Assembly: GCF_001425865.1 (NCBI RefSeq)
Contig: NZ_LMDS01000005.1
Location: 1,096,430-1,160,429 of the forward strand
Origin: Rhizobacter sp. Root404
Lineage (GTDB): Bacteria; Pseudomonadota; Gammaproteobacteria; Burkholderiales; Burkholderiaceae_C
Direction: 5' to 3'
DNA: 64,000 bases
Below are positions 15,958 to 24,035 of this stretch, one piece after another. The notes under the pieces are model-generated. The model was given only the letters and a program-made list of their open reading frames with translations. It was not told the origin of the DNA and did no database searches. Numbering within the stretch: position 1 is the stretch's first letter; each line of letters opens with the position of its first letter. The position numbers were made by a program, and so were the translations under genes.

Positions 15958-16728
15958 ATGGTCAAAAGTGAAAGCAAGACGCCGACGATACAGGTGCTGG
16001 AGCGCGCTTTCGGGCTGCTCGACGTGCTCGCCAGCTACCCCGATCCGGTGTCGTTGAAACAGATCAGCGAACAGACCGGCCTGCACCCGTCGACCGCGCA
16101 CCGCATCCTGAACGACCTGACGATCGGCCGCTACGTCGATCGCCCCGAGGCCGGCAGTTACCGGCTCGGCATGCGTCTGCTGGAACTGGGCAACCTGGTC
16201 AAGGCACGGCTCGACGTGCGCGATGCCGCGCTCGGCCCGATGCGGGAACTGCACAAGCTGACCCATCAGCCGGTGAACCTGTCGATGCGTCAGGGCGACG
16301 AGATCGTCTATATCGAACGCACCTACAGCGAGCGTTCCGGCATGCAGGTCGTGCGTGCGATCGGCGGGCGCGCGCCGCTGCACCTGACGTCGGTCGGCAA
16401 GCTGTTCCTGGCCCAGGACGACGCGACCCGCGTGCGCGCCTACGCGACGCGCACCGGCCTGGCCGGACATACCCGCAACAGCATCACCGAGCTCGCGCAG
16501 CTCGAACGCGAGCTGGCGCGCGTCAACCGCGTCGGAACGGCGCGGGACGACGAGGAACTGGAACTCGGCGTGCGCTGCATGGCGGCGAGCATCCTCGACG
16601 ACCAGGGCAAGCTGGTGGCGGGCCTGTCGATCTCGGCACCAGCCGACCGGCTGGAGGAAAGCTGGCTGGAGCGCCTGAAGGAAACGGCCGCGCAGATCTC
16701 GTCGGCGCTCGGGCACCGCGCGGCGTGA
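15958..16728 (+). CDS. IclR-family transcription regulator
   Basis: The 256-residue protein has an N-terminal winged helix-turn-helix (VSLKQISEQTGLHPSTAHRI, about residues 30-50) and the IclR effector domain. The latter includes APLHLTSVGKLFLA, and ELELGVRCMAASILDDQGKL near the end. Such regulators usually bind small organic acids or aromatics and control a nearby catabolic gene. Here the neighbours (TIGR03790 protein divergent, PbpG convergent) give no clear target. ATG 15958 follows a GAGG site, and the GTC next to it is the second codon. Confidence 0.9.
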   Translation: MVKSESKTPTIQVLERAFGLLDVLASYPDPVSLKQISEQTGLHPSTAHRILNDLTIGRYVDRPEAGSYRLGMRLLELGNLVKARLDVRDAALGPMRELHKLTHQPVNLSMRQGDEIVYIERTYSERSGMQVVRAIGGRAPLHLTSVGKLFLAQDDATRVRAYATRTGLAGHTRNSITELAQLERELARVNRVGTARDDEELELGVRCMAASILDDQGKLVAGLSISAPADRLEESWLERLKETAAQISSALGHRAA

Positions 16729-16765
16729 CCCAGGCCCGGCGCGCCTGAAGGCGCACCGCCCGCCA

Positions 16766-17854
16766 TCAGGAGATGGGCTTGGCGATGGTGGCCGTCTCGA
16801 TGGCCGCGGCAGGCGCGGCGTGGACGGCATGGGCCGGCAAATCGGCGACCCAGCGGCGAACGCGCTCGGCGTCACCGATCCGCGAGTACTTGCCGGCCGA
16901 ATCCAGGAACACCATGATCAGCTTGCGACCCGCCATGCGCGCCTGCATCACCAGGCAGCGACCCGCTTCGGTGATGTAGCCGGTCTTCTGCAGCGCGATG
17001 TCCCAGGACGGGCTGCGCACCAGCGCGTTGGTGGTGCGGAATTGCGTCGGGCGGTTGCCGACTTCGACCTCGTATTCCGACGAGGTCGAGAACTCGCGAA
17101 TGATGGGATGCGCCTGCGCCGCCTGCACCAGCGTGGCGAGATCGCGCGCGCTCGATTGGTTGCGGCTGGACAGGCCCGTGGGTTCGACGTAGCGCGTGTC
17201 CTTCATGCCCAGTTCCTGCGCCTTGCGATTCATCGCGGCGACAAACGCCTCCAGGCCTCCCGGATAAGCGCGTCCGAGGGCGTGCGCAGCGCGGTTCTCC
17301 GACGACATCAGCGCGAGATGCAGCATCTCCTCGCGGCTGAGGCTCGTGCCCACGCGCAGGCGGGAGCGGCTGTTCTTCTCGGTGTCGACGTCGTCGTCGG
17401 TGATCGTCAGCGTCTCGTTCAACGGCAGCTTGGCTTCGGTGACGACGAGCGCGGTCATCAACTTCGTCAGCGAGGCGATCGGCAGCACCGCGCCCGGGTT
17501 CTTGCTGAACAGCACCTCGTTGGTGTCCGAGTCGAGCACCAGCGCGACGCTGGACTTCAGATCGAGCGAATCAGCTGTGTTGTGCAACCCGTACATCTGA
17601 CCGAATGACGGACGGGCGGGCTCCACTCGCATCAGGGTCGAGACGCGCCGGACATTGCCGGAGCCGACCAGCGTCGCTTGGCGGGCACTCTTGCCGCGCG
17701 ACTTGACGGCGGCCTTGGGCTTCACGGATGCGACGGCGTGGGTCTTCTTCTTGGCGGTCCGCTGTGCCGCGTCTGAATGCGTCGGCATCGCGAGCGAAAA
17801 AGTCGCGATCAGCGCCCAAATGCCACCCAGAACCAGCTTGTTGATCGATGCCAC
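16766..17854 (-). CDS. pbpG: D-alanyl-D-alanine endopeptidase (PBP7/8 type)
   Basis: A 362-residue penicillin-binding protein with a signal peptide (GIWALIATFSLAMPTHSDAA) and a basic, Lys/Ala-rich linker. The peptidase S11 domain follows, with catalytic SLTK (in IASLTKLMTALVV), SEN (LMSSENRAAHAL) and KTG (LQKTGYITEAG). It cleaves peptidoglycan cross-links in the periplasm. The start is the GTG at 17854, with AGGGACG just before it. It is monocistronic; the leuA1 terminator lies between it and leuA1. Confidence 0.9.
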   Translation of the reverse strand: MASINKLVLGGIWALIATFSLAMPTHSDAAQRTAKKKTHAVASVKPKAAVKSRGKSARQATLVGSGNVRRVSTLMRVEPARPSFGQMYGLHNTADSLDLKSSVALVLDSDTNEVLFSKNPGAVLPIASLTKLMTALVVTEAKLPLNETLTITDDDVDTEKNSRSRLRVGTSLSREEMLHLALMSSENRAAHALGRAYPGGLEAFVAAMNRKAQELGMKDTRYVEPTGLSSRNQSSARDLATLVQAAQAHPIIREFSTSSEYEVEVGNRPTQFRTTNALVRSPSWDIALQKTGYITEAGRCLVMQARMAGRKLIMVFLDSAGKYSRIGDAERVRRWVADLPAHAVHAAPAAAIETATIAKPIS

Positions 17855-17894
17855 GGACGTCCCTTTTCGCTCAGTGCCGGGAGTGTAGGTGAAA

Positions 17895-17929
17895 GAAAAA
17901 AAGCGCGCAAGATCAAAAACTTACGCGCT
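17895..17929 (-). terminator. Intrinsic terminator of the ilv-leu cluster
   Basis: On the minus strand AGCGCGTAAG and CTTGCGCGCT form a ten-pair stem (one G-T pair) followed by a run of T residues (A17895-A17901 on the plus strand). It ends transcription after leuA1. Confidence 0.85.
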
Positions 17930-17971
17930 CTTCCTCAAGTCCAGACTCGCCGGCCGTCCGCTGGGCCGTCC

Positions 17972-19513
17972 TCAGCCCTGGGCGGCGACCCGTTCGGTCT
18001 TGCTGTGCAGCTTGTTCAACGCCGACAGGTAGGCTTTGGCCGACGCGACGACGATGTCCGGGTCGGCGCCCACGCCGTTGACGACCCGCCCGCCATGCTG
18101 CAGTCGCACCGTGACCTCGCCTTGGGATTCGGTGCTGCCCGAGGTGATGGCGTTGACCGAGTAGAGCAGCATCTCCGCACCACTTTGGAGCTTCGACTCG
18201 ATCGCCTTCAGGCTCGCGTCGACCGGGCCGTTGCCGTCGCTTTCGGCATGGTGCTCGATGTCGCCGGCCGCAAAGGCCACGCTGGCGTGCGGCTTCTCGC
18301 CCATCTCTGAGCGCTGTGACAGCGCGAGCAGGCGGTAGTGCTCCTGCTCGGCGGTCACGGATTCGTCCATCACCAGCGCGATGATGTCCTCGTCGAAGAT
18401 GTCGCTCTTGCGGTCGGCCAGTTCCTTGAACCGCACGAAGCCGGCGTTGATCTCGGCTTCGCTCTCCATCTCGATGCCCAGTTCCTTCAGCCGCTGCTTG
18501 AACGCGTTGCGCCCCGAGAGCTTGCCGAGCACGATCTTGTTGGCGGCCCAGCCCACGTCTTCGGCTCGCATGATCTCGTAGGTGTCGCGGGCCTTGAGCA
18601 CGCCGTCCTGGTGGATCCCCGACGCGTGCGCGAAGGCGTTGGCGCCGACCACCGCCTTGTTCGGCTGCACGACGAAGCCCGTCGTCTGCGAAACGAGGCG
18701 CGACGCCGGCACGATCTGCGTCGCGTCGATGTTCAGATCCAGCTTGAAGTAGTCGCGGCGCGTCTTGACCGCCATCACGATCTCCTCGAGCGAACAGTTG
18801 CCCGCGCGTTCGCCCAGGCCGTTGATCGTGCACTCGACCTGGCGGCAGCCGCCGATCATCACGCCCGCCAGCGAGTTGGCCACGGCCATGCCGAGGTCGT
18901 TGTGGCAGTGCACCGACCAGACGGCCTTGTCCGAGTTCGGGATGCGTGTGCGCAGGTCGAGCAGGAACTGGCCGTACAGCTCGGGGATCGCGTAGCCGAC
19001 GGTGTCGGGCACGTTGATCGTGGTGGCACCTTCGGCGATTACGGCCTCGAGCACACGACACAGGAAGTCCGGGTCCGAGCGGTAGCCGTCCTCGGGCGAG
19101 AACTCGACATCGCCGTTCAGGTTGCGCGCGAAGCGGGTCGCGAGTCTCGCCTGCTCGAACACCTGGTCGGGCGTCATGCGCAGCTTCTTCTCCATGTGCA
19201 GCGCGCTGGTGGCCAGGAACAGGTGGATGCGGGTCGACGCGCCACCGGCCAGCGCCTCGGCGGCGCGGGCGATGTCGCGGTCGTTGGCACGCGCGAGCGA
19301 GCAGACGGTGCTGTCCTTGATCGCGTGCGCGATGGCCTTCACGCATTCGAAGTCGCCGTTCGACGAAGCGGCGAAACCGGCCTCGATCACGTCGACCTTC
19401 AGACGTTCCAGCTGGCGCGCGATGCGCAGCTTCTCGTCCTTGGTCATCGAGGCGCCGGGCGATTGCTCGCCGTCGCGCAGCGTGGTGTCGAAAATGATCA
19501 GCTTGTCGGCCAT
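17972..19513 (-). CDS. leuA: 2-isopropylmalate synthase, long LeuA type 1
   Basis: A 513-residue enzyme that condenses acetyl-CoA with 2-oxoisovalerate in the first committed step of leucine synthesis. DTTLRDGEQSPG near residue 9 and VHCHNDLGMAVANS near 200 supply the metal-binding and catalytic residues. The C-terminal regulatory domain (GGRVVNGVGADPDIVVASAKAY region) is present, as needed for leucine feedback. It is the last gene of the cluster, 32 bases after leuA2, and is followed by a strong terminator. Having two LeuA enzymes of different subfamilies side by side is unusual; citramalate synthase or a relative is a less likely alternative for this copy. Confidence 0.92.
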   Translation of the reverse strand: MADKLIIFDTTLRDGEQSPGASMTKDEKLRIARQLERLKVDVIEAGFAASSNGDFECVKAIAHAIKDSTVCSLARANDRDIARAAEALAGGASTRIHLFLATSALHMEKKLRMTPDQVFEQARLATRFARNLNGDVEFSPEDGYRSDPDFLCRVLEAVIAEGATTINVPDTVGYAIPELYGQFLLDLRTRIPNSDKAVWSVHCHNDLGMAVANSLAGVMIGGCRQVECTINGLGERAGNCSLEEIVMAVKTRRDYFKLDLNIDATQIVPASRLVSQTTGFVVQPNKAVVGANAFAHASGIHQDGVLKARDTYEIMRAEDVGWAANKIVLGKLSGRNAFKQRLKELGIEMESEAEINAGFVRFKELADRKSDIFDEDIIALVMDESVTAEQEHYRLLALSQRSEMGEKPHASVAFAAGDIEHHAESDGNGPVDASLKAIESKLQSGAEMLLYSVNAITSGSTESQGEVTVRLQHGGRVVNGVGADPDIVVASAKAYLSALNKLHSKTERVAAQG

Positions 19514-19545
19514 GATGAACTTGCTCCTGTGTTCTTCGGTGGATG

Positions 19546-21255
19546 TTAGGCGAGCGCCGGCTGCGCTTGCGCGCCGACCGTGACACCGCGCGCTCGCGCC
19601 AGCCCGGAGGCGATGGCTTTCAGCGACGCCGAGACGATGTTGGTGTCGATGCCGACGCCGAACAGCGTCTGCGCGCTGCCCGCCTCGGCGCCGATGCGCA
19701 GCTCGAGGTAGGCGACGGCGCGTGCATCGGCCCCGCTGCCGATCGAATGCTCGTGGTAATCCAGCACGCGCAGCGGCAGGCCGACATGCGCGGCCAGGCC
19801 GCTCACGAACGCGTCGATCGGGCCGGTGCCGTGGCCGTCGACACGCACCTGCCGCCGCGCGATCGTCACGTCGGCGGTCAGCTGCACCGTGCCGTCATGA
19901 CGATCGACGATCGTCGGATGCTCGACCCGCGCGCGGCTCGCATCGGCGATCGCGTATTCGCGTTCGAAGATCTGCCAGATGTCGGCCGCCGAGAGCTCCT
20001 TGCCCTCGCCGTCCATCACACCCTGCACGACCTGGCTGAACTCGATCTGCAGTCGCCGCGGCAATTCGAGCCCGTATTCGCTCTCGAGCAGGTAGGTGAT
20101 GCCGCCCTTGCCCGACTGGCTGTTGACGCGGATCACCGCGTCGTAGCTCCGCCCCAGGTCCTTCGGGTCGATCGGCAGGTAGGGCATGTCCCAGATGTCG
20201 CCCTCGCGGCGCGCGGCGAAGGCCTTCTTGATCGCGTCCTGGTGCGAGCCGGAGAACGAGGTGTAGACCAGATCGCCCACGTACGGATGGCGCGGGTGCA
20301 CCGGCAGCTGGTTGCAATGCTCGACACAGCGGCGCACGTCGTCGATCTCGGAGAAGTCGAGCCCCGGCGCAACGCCCTGCGTGTAGAGGTTCAACGCGAT
20401 GTTGACCAGATCGACATTGCCGGTGCGCTCGCCGTTTCCGAACAGGCAGCCTTCGATGCGATCGGCGCCGGCCATCAGCGCGAACTCGCCGGCCGCCGTG
20501 CCGGTGCCGCGATCGTTGTGCGGATGCACCGAGAGCACGATGCCGTCACGACGGGCCAGGTGGCGGTGCATCCACTCGATCATGTCGGCGAACACGTTCG
20601 GCGTCGAATGCTCGACGGTCGACGGCAGGTTGACGATGCACTTCCGCTCGGGCGAGGCTTGCCAGACCTCCGTCACCGCATCGACCACGCGCTTGCTGAA
20701 GGCGAGCTCGGTGCCGGAGAACATCTCGGGCGAGTACTCGAAGCGCCAGTCGGTCTCCGGCATGCGCGCCGCGCAGTCGCGGATCATCCGCGCGTGGCTG
20801 GCGGCGAGTTCGACGATGCCGTCCTCGTCCATGCCGAGCACCACGCGGCGCATCACCGGCGCCACCGCGTTGTACAGGTGCACGATCGCGCGCTTCGCGC
20901 CCACCAGCGACTCGAAGGTGCGCTCGATCAGGTGCGGCCGCGCCTGCGTCAGCACCTGGATCGTCACGTCGTCGGGGATGCGGTTCTCGTCGATCAGCAG
21001 GCGCAGGAAGTCGAACTCGGTCTGCGACGCGGACGGAAAACCGACCTCGATCTCCTTGAACCCGATCTTCACCAGCATCTCGAACATCCGCAGCTTGCGC
21101 TGCGGGTCCATCGGTTCGATCAGCGCCTGGTTGCCGTCGCGCAGGTCGGTGCTCAGCCAGATCGGAGCCGCGCTCAGCACGGCGTCGGGCCAGGTGCGGT
21201 CGGTCAAGGCGATCGGGGCGAAGGCGCGGTACTTCTGCTGCGGTTGCTTCAACAT
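19546..21255 (-). CDS. leuA: 2-isopropylmalate synthase, LeuA type 2
   Basis: A 569-residue enzyme of the second LeuA subfamily, known from actinobacteria and many Burkholderiales. It begins with QQKYRAFAPIALTDRTWPD and has STDLRDGNQALIEP (metal site) and LSVHPHNDRGTGTAAGE. The C-terminal LeuA dimer or regulatory domain includes DTNIVSASLKAIASGL. ATG 21255 is the start, chosen by the conserved N-terminus. Its 160-base leader contains a leucine-rich leader peptide and alternative hairpins, so it is the leucine-controlled first gene of the leuA pair. Confidence 0.93.
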   Translation of the reverse strand: MLKQPQQKYRAFAPIALTDRTWPDAVLSAAPIWLSTDLRDGNQALIEPMDPQRKLRMFEMLVKIGFKEIEVGFPSASQTEFDFLRLLIDENRIPDDVTIQVLTQARPHLIERTFESLVGAKRAIVHLYNAVAPVMRRVVLGMDEDGIVELAASHARMIRDCAARMPETDWRFEYSPEMFSGTELAFSKRVVDAVTEVWQASPERKCIVNLPSTVEHSTPNVFADMIEWMHRHLARRDGIVLSVHPHNDRGTGTAAGEFALMAGADRIEGCLFGNGERTGNVDLVNIALNLYTQGVAPGLDFSEIDDVRRCVEHCNQLPVHPRHPYVGDLVYTSFSGSHQDAIKKAFAARREGDIWDMPYLPIDPKDLGRSYDAVIRVNSQSGKGGITYLLESEYGLELPRRLQIEFSQVVQGVMDGEGKELSAADIWQIFEREYAIADASRARVEHPTIVDRHDGTVQLTADVTIARRQVRVDGHGTGPIDAFVSGLAAHVGLPLRVLDYHEHSIGSGADARAVAYLELRIGAEAGSAQTLFGVGIDTNIVSASLKAIASGLARARGVTVGAQAQPALA

Positions 21256-21277
21256 GGTTTGGTTCCGGTGGAGTTCA

Positions 21278-21331
21278 AACCTGCAGCACAGAAATGACGA
21301 ACGGCCCGCTGCAGGTTGCATACGGGCCGTT
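21278..21331 (-). promoter_or_regulatory. leuA attenuator: mutually exclusive hairpins
   Basis: On the minus strand a perfect nine-pair hairpin AACGGCCCG/CGGGCCGTT (plus-strand 21323-21331 with 21300-21308) follows the leader peptide. A ten-pair alternative, AACCTGCAGC/GCTGCAGGTT (21308-21317 with 21278-21287), uses the loop of the first hairpin, so both cannot form. Downstream of the first hairpin is CGTCATTTCTG, only a weak T-tract. The layout matches transcription attenuation; a translational variant is possible because the second hairpin lies 23 bases before the start codon. Confidence 0.75.
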
Positions 21332-21358
21332 GAGATCAGGACGTGTGGACGTGCGTGA

Positions 21359-21418
21359 CTAGCGAACCCGTGGTTCCTCTAGGAGTAGCAGCAGCGACAG
21401 TGCGGACACGAACGTCAT
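21359..21418 (-). CDS. leuL: Leucine leader peptide upstream of leuA2
   Basis: A 19-residue frame, MTFVSALSLLLLLEEPRVR, from ATG 21418 to TAG 21359. It has six Leu codons in seven positions (CTG TCG CTG CTG CTA CTC CTA), including the rare CTA twice in a high-GC genome. GAAG lies a few bases before the ATG. Ribosome stalling at these codons when charged tRNA-Leu is scarce would change folding of the hairpins that start 28 bases downstream. It is not similar to enteric LeuL beyond the Leu run, so function is inferred from position and codon content. Confidence 0.85.
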   Translation of the reverse strand: MTFVSALSLLLLLEEPRVR

Positions 21419-21453
21419 AGGCTTCGAATGTAGCACGGGACGGCGCGCTGCGG

Positions 21454-22287
21454 TCAGCGATGCAACCCTTGTTCGTCCGGATCGTCGGTGGACGTGGCGA
21501 TCACGCTCGCGCGCTTGCCCTTCATCCGCCGCCACGCATAGATCGCGTAGCCCGACAGCCCGTAGGCGCAGAAGATCGCGAACAGCACCTTCGGCGGGTC
21601 GAGCGCAACCAGCGCGATGGCGATGGCGATCGCGACGATCACGATGAACGGAACCGTGCGCCGCGAACCCACGACCTTGAAGCTGTAGAACGGCGCGTTG
21701 GTGACCATCGACAGGCCGGCGAACAACGTGAGCGCGAACGCGGTGTAGGCGAGCGCCGGGATCTGCGAGACGCCCTTGAAACCGGCGTCGTCGACCACCC
21801 ACACCAGGCCGATCACGATCGCCGCCGCCGCCGGGCTCGGCAAGCCCTGGAAGAAGCGCTTGTCGACCACGCCGATGTTGACGTTGAAACGCGCCAGCCG
21901 CAGCGCCGCCCCCGCGATGTAGACGAACGCCGGGATCCAGCCCGCCTTGCCCAGGTCCTTCAGGCCCCAGATGTAGACGATGAGCGCCGGCGCGGCGCCG
22001 AAGCTCACCATGTCGGACAGGCTGTCCATCTGCTCGCCGAACGCGCTCTGCGAGTTCGTCATGCGGGCGACGCGGCCGTCGAGGCTGTCGAGCACCGCGG
22101 CGCAGAACACCGCGATGCAGGACAGCTCGAAGCGGCCGTTGATCGCCATCACGATCGCGTAGAAGCCCGAGAACAGCGCCGCCAGCGTGATCGCGTTCGG
22201 CAGCATGTACAGGCCCTTGCGCCGCGGCCGGACGGTGTCGGCCGGGGGCGAGGTGTCCTCGTCAGGCAATGGGGATGCGTCGTTCAT
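21454..22287 (-). CDS. pssA: CDP-diacylglycerol-serine O-phosphatidyltransferase
   Basis: A 277-residue integral membrane enzyme that makes phosphatidylserine from CDP-diacylglycerol and serine. The CDP-alcohol phosphotransferase motif D-x2-DG-x2-AR-x8-G-x3-D-x3-D is complete (LDSLDGRVARM to FGEQMDSLSDMVSFG, about residues 66-92). About seven hydrophobic segments follow. The N-terminal 28 residues are charged and proline-rich, and the last 30 are basic and soluble. It lies between ilvC and leuA2, a conserved arrangement in Burkholderiales; the leucine leader separates it from leuA2. Confidence 0.93.
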   Translation of the reverse strand: MNDASPLPDEDTSPPADTVRPRRKGLYMLPNAITLAALFSGFYAIVMAINGRFELSCIAVFCAAVLDSLDGRVARMTNSQSAFGEQMDSLSDMVSFGAAPALIVYIWGLKDLGKAGWIPAFVYIAGAALRLARFNVNIGVVDKRFFQGLPSPAAAAIVIGLVWVVDDAGFKGVSQIPALAYTAFALTLFAGLSMVTNAPFYSFKVVGSRRTVPFIVIVAIAIAIALVALDPPKVLFAIFCAYGLSGYAIYAWRRMKGKRASVIATSTDDPDEQGLHR

Positions 22288-22308
22288 CCGCGCGAGGATA
22301 CCCTGCGA

Positions 22309-23325
22309 TCAATTCTTCGACTGGTCGACCAGGCGATTCTTCTTGATCCACGGCATCATCGCGCGCAGCTGCTCGCCGACCACCTCGATCGGGTGCTCGG
22401 CCGTGATGCGGCGGCGGCTCATCAACGTGGGCGCGCCGGCGCGGTTCTCGACGATGAAGCTCTTCGCGTACTCGCCGGTCTGGATGTCCTTGAGCACCTG
22501 CTTCATCACCTTCTTGGTCTCGTCGGTGACGATCTTCGGCCCGGTCACGTACTCGCCGTACTCGGCGTTGTTCGAGATCGAGTAGTTCATGTTGGCGATG
22601 CCGCCTTCATAGATCAGGTCGACGATCAGCTTCAGCTCGTGCAGGCACTCGAAGTAGGCCATCTCCGGCGCGTAGCCGGCTTCGGTCAAGGTCTCGAAGC
22701 CCGCCTTGATCAGCTCGACCGCGCCGCCACACAGCACGGCCTGCTCGCCGAACAGGTCGGTCTCGGTTTCTTCGCGGAAGTTGGTCTCGATCACGCCGGC
22801 CTTGCCGCCACCGTTGGCCGCCGCGTAGCTCAGTGCGAGATCGCGGGCCTTGCCGGTCTTGTCGGCATGCACGGCGATCAGGTGCGGCACGCCGCCGCCT
22901 TGCGTGTAGGTCGAACGCACGGTGTGGCCCGGGGCCTTCGGCGCGACCATCCAGACGTCGAGGTCGGCGCGGGGCACGACCTGGCCATAGTGCACGTTGA
23001 ATCCGTGCGCGAACGCCAGCGAGGCGCCTTGCTTCATGTTCGGCTCGACGTCGTTCTTGTAGACGGCGGCGATCTGCTCGTCCGGCAGCAGCATCATCAC
23101 CACGTCGGCCTGCTTGACCGCGTCGGCGACCTCGGCGACCTTCAGGCCGGCCTTCTCGGCCTTCGACCACGACGGGCCGCCCTTGCGCACGCCGACCGTG
23201 ACCTTGACGCCGCTGTCGTTCAGGTTCTGCGCATGGGCGTGGCCCTGCGAACCGTAGCCGATGATCGTGACGTTCTTGCCCTTGACCAGGCTCAGGTCGG
23301 CGTCTTTGTCGTAGTAAACCTTCAT
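22309..23325 (-). CDS. ilvC: Ketol-acid reductoisomerase
   Basis: A 338-residue short-form (class I) enzyme that converts acetolactate or acetohydroxybutyrate to the dihydroxy acids of valine and isoleucine synthesis, using NADPH. The Rossmann motif IIGYGSQGHAHAQNL lies near residue 21, and the knotted C-terminal domain holds the metal ligands (LFGEQAVLCGG; ECLHELKLIVDLIYEGG). A strong GGAGAG ribosome site precedes ATG 23325. It is the third gene of the ilvB-ilvH-ilvC series, 53 bases after ilvH. Confidence 0.96.
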   Translation of the reverse strand: MKVYYDKDADLSLVKGKNVTIIGYGSQGHAHAQNLNDSGVKVTVGVRKGGPSWSKAEKAGLKVAEVADAVKQADVVMMLLPDEQIAAVYKNDVEPNMKQGASLAFAHGFNVHYGQVVPRADLDVWMVAPKAPGHTVRSTYTQGGGVPHLIAVHADKTGKARDLALSYAAANGGGKAGVIETNFREETETDLFGEQAVLCGGAVELIKAGFETLTEAGYAPEMAYFECLHELKLIVDLIYEGGIANMNYSISNNAEYGEYVTGPKIVTDETKKVMKQVLKDIQTGEYAKSFIVENRAGAPTLMSRRRITAEHPIEVVGEQLRAMMPWIKKNRLVDQSKN

Positions 23326-23378
23326 GTCTATCTCTCCTGTGGATTCAGTGGATGCGGGATGGTGGATGGCCTGAAGAA

Positions 23379-23870
23379 TCAGACGCGCAGGATGCGCTCG
23401 CCGCGACCGATCCCGCTGGTGCCGGTGCGCACGGTTTCAAGAATGGCGGCACGGTCGATCGCCTCCAGGAACGCGTCGAGCTTGCCGGTGTCGCCGGTGA
23501 GTTCGATCGTGTAGCTCTTGTCGGTCACGTCGATGATGCGGCCGCGGAAGATGTCGGCCATGCGCTTCATCTCTTCGCGCTCCTTGCCGACCGCGCGCAC
23601 CTTGATCAGCATCAGCTCGCGTTCGGTGAACGCGCCTTCGGTCAGGTCGACGACCTTGACCACTTCGATCAACCGATTCAGGTGCTTGGTGATCTGCTCG
23701 ATGACCTCGTCGGAGCCGGCGGTGACGATGGTCATGCGGGAGAGCGAGGCGTCTTCGGTCGTCGCGACCGTCAGGCTCTCGATGTTGTAGCCACGCGCCG
23801 AGAACAGCGCGACGACGCGCGAGAGTGCGCCCGGCTCGTTCTCGAGCAAGAGGGCAATGATGTGTTTCAT
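23379..23870 (-). CDS. ilvH: Acetolactate synthase small (regulatory) subunit
   Basis: A 163-residue ACT-domain protein that binds valine and activates the large subunit. The start at 23870 gives the conserved MKHIIALLLENEPGALSRVV; longer readings add an unconserved N-terminal part. The first ACT domain covers about residues 3-76, and the IlvH C-terminal domain follows (LMLIKVRAVGKEREEMKRMA). The gene is 165 bases downstream of ilvB, in the order usual for this operon. Confidence 0.95.
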   Translation of the reverse strand: MKHIIALLLENEPGALSRVVALFSARGYNIESLTVATTEDASLSRMTIVTAGSDEVIEQITKHLNRLIEVVKVVDLTEGAFTERELMLIKVRAVGKEREEMKRMADIFRGRIIDVTDKSYTIELTGDTGKLDAFLEAIDRAAILETVRTGTSGIGRGERILRV

Positions 23871-24035
23871 GTCGATTTCCAGCGCGCTCTTCGGACCGGG
23901 GGCGGTAACCGCCCGGCCCTTGGCCACGCTGCTTTCGTTCAAAGGAGAGTGAATTCGCCGAAGGGGATCGGCGCCTATCGCCGCAGTCCCGGACAAGGCG
24001 CGGTAACGCCCTGCCCCGCCGCGGCGTTCAGCGCG

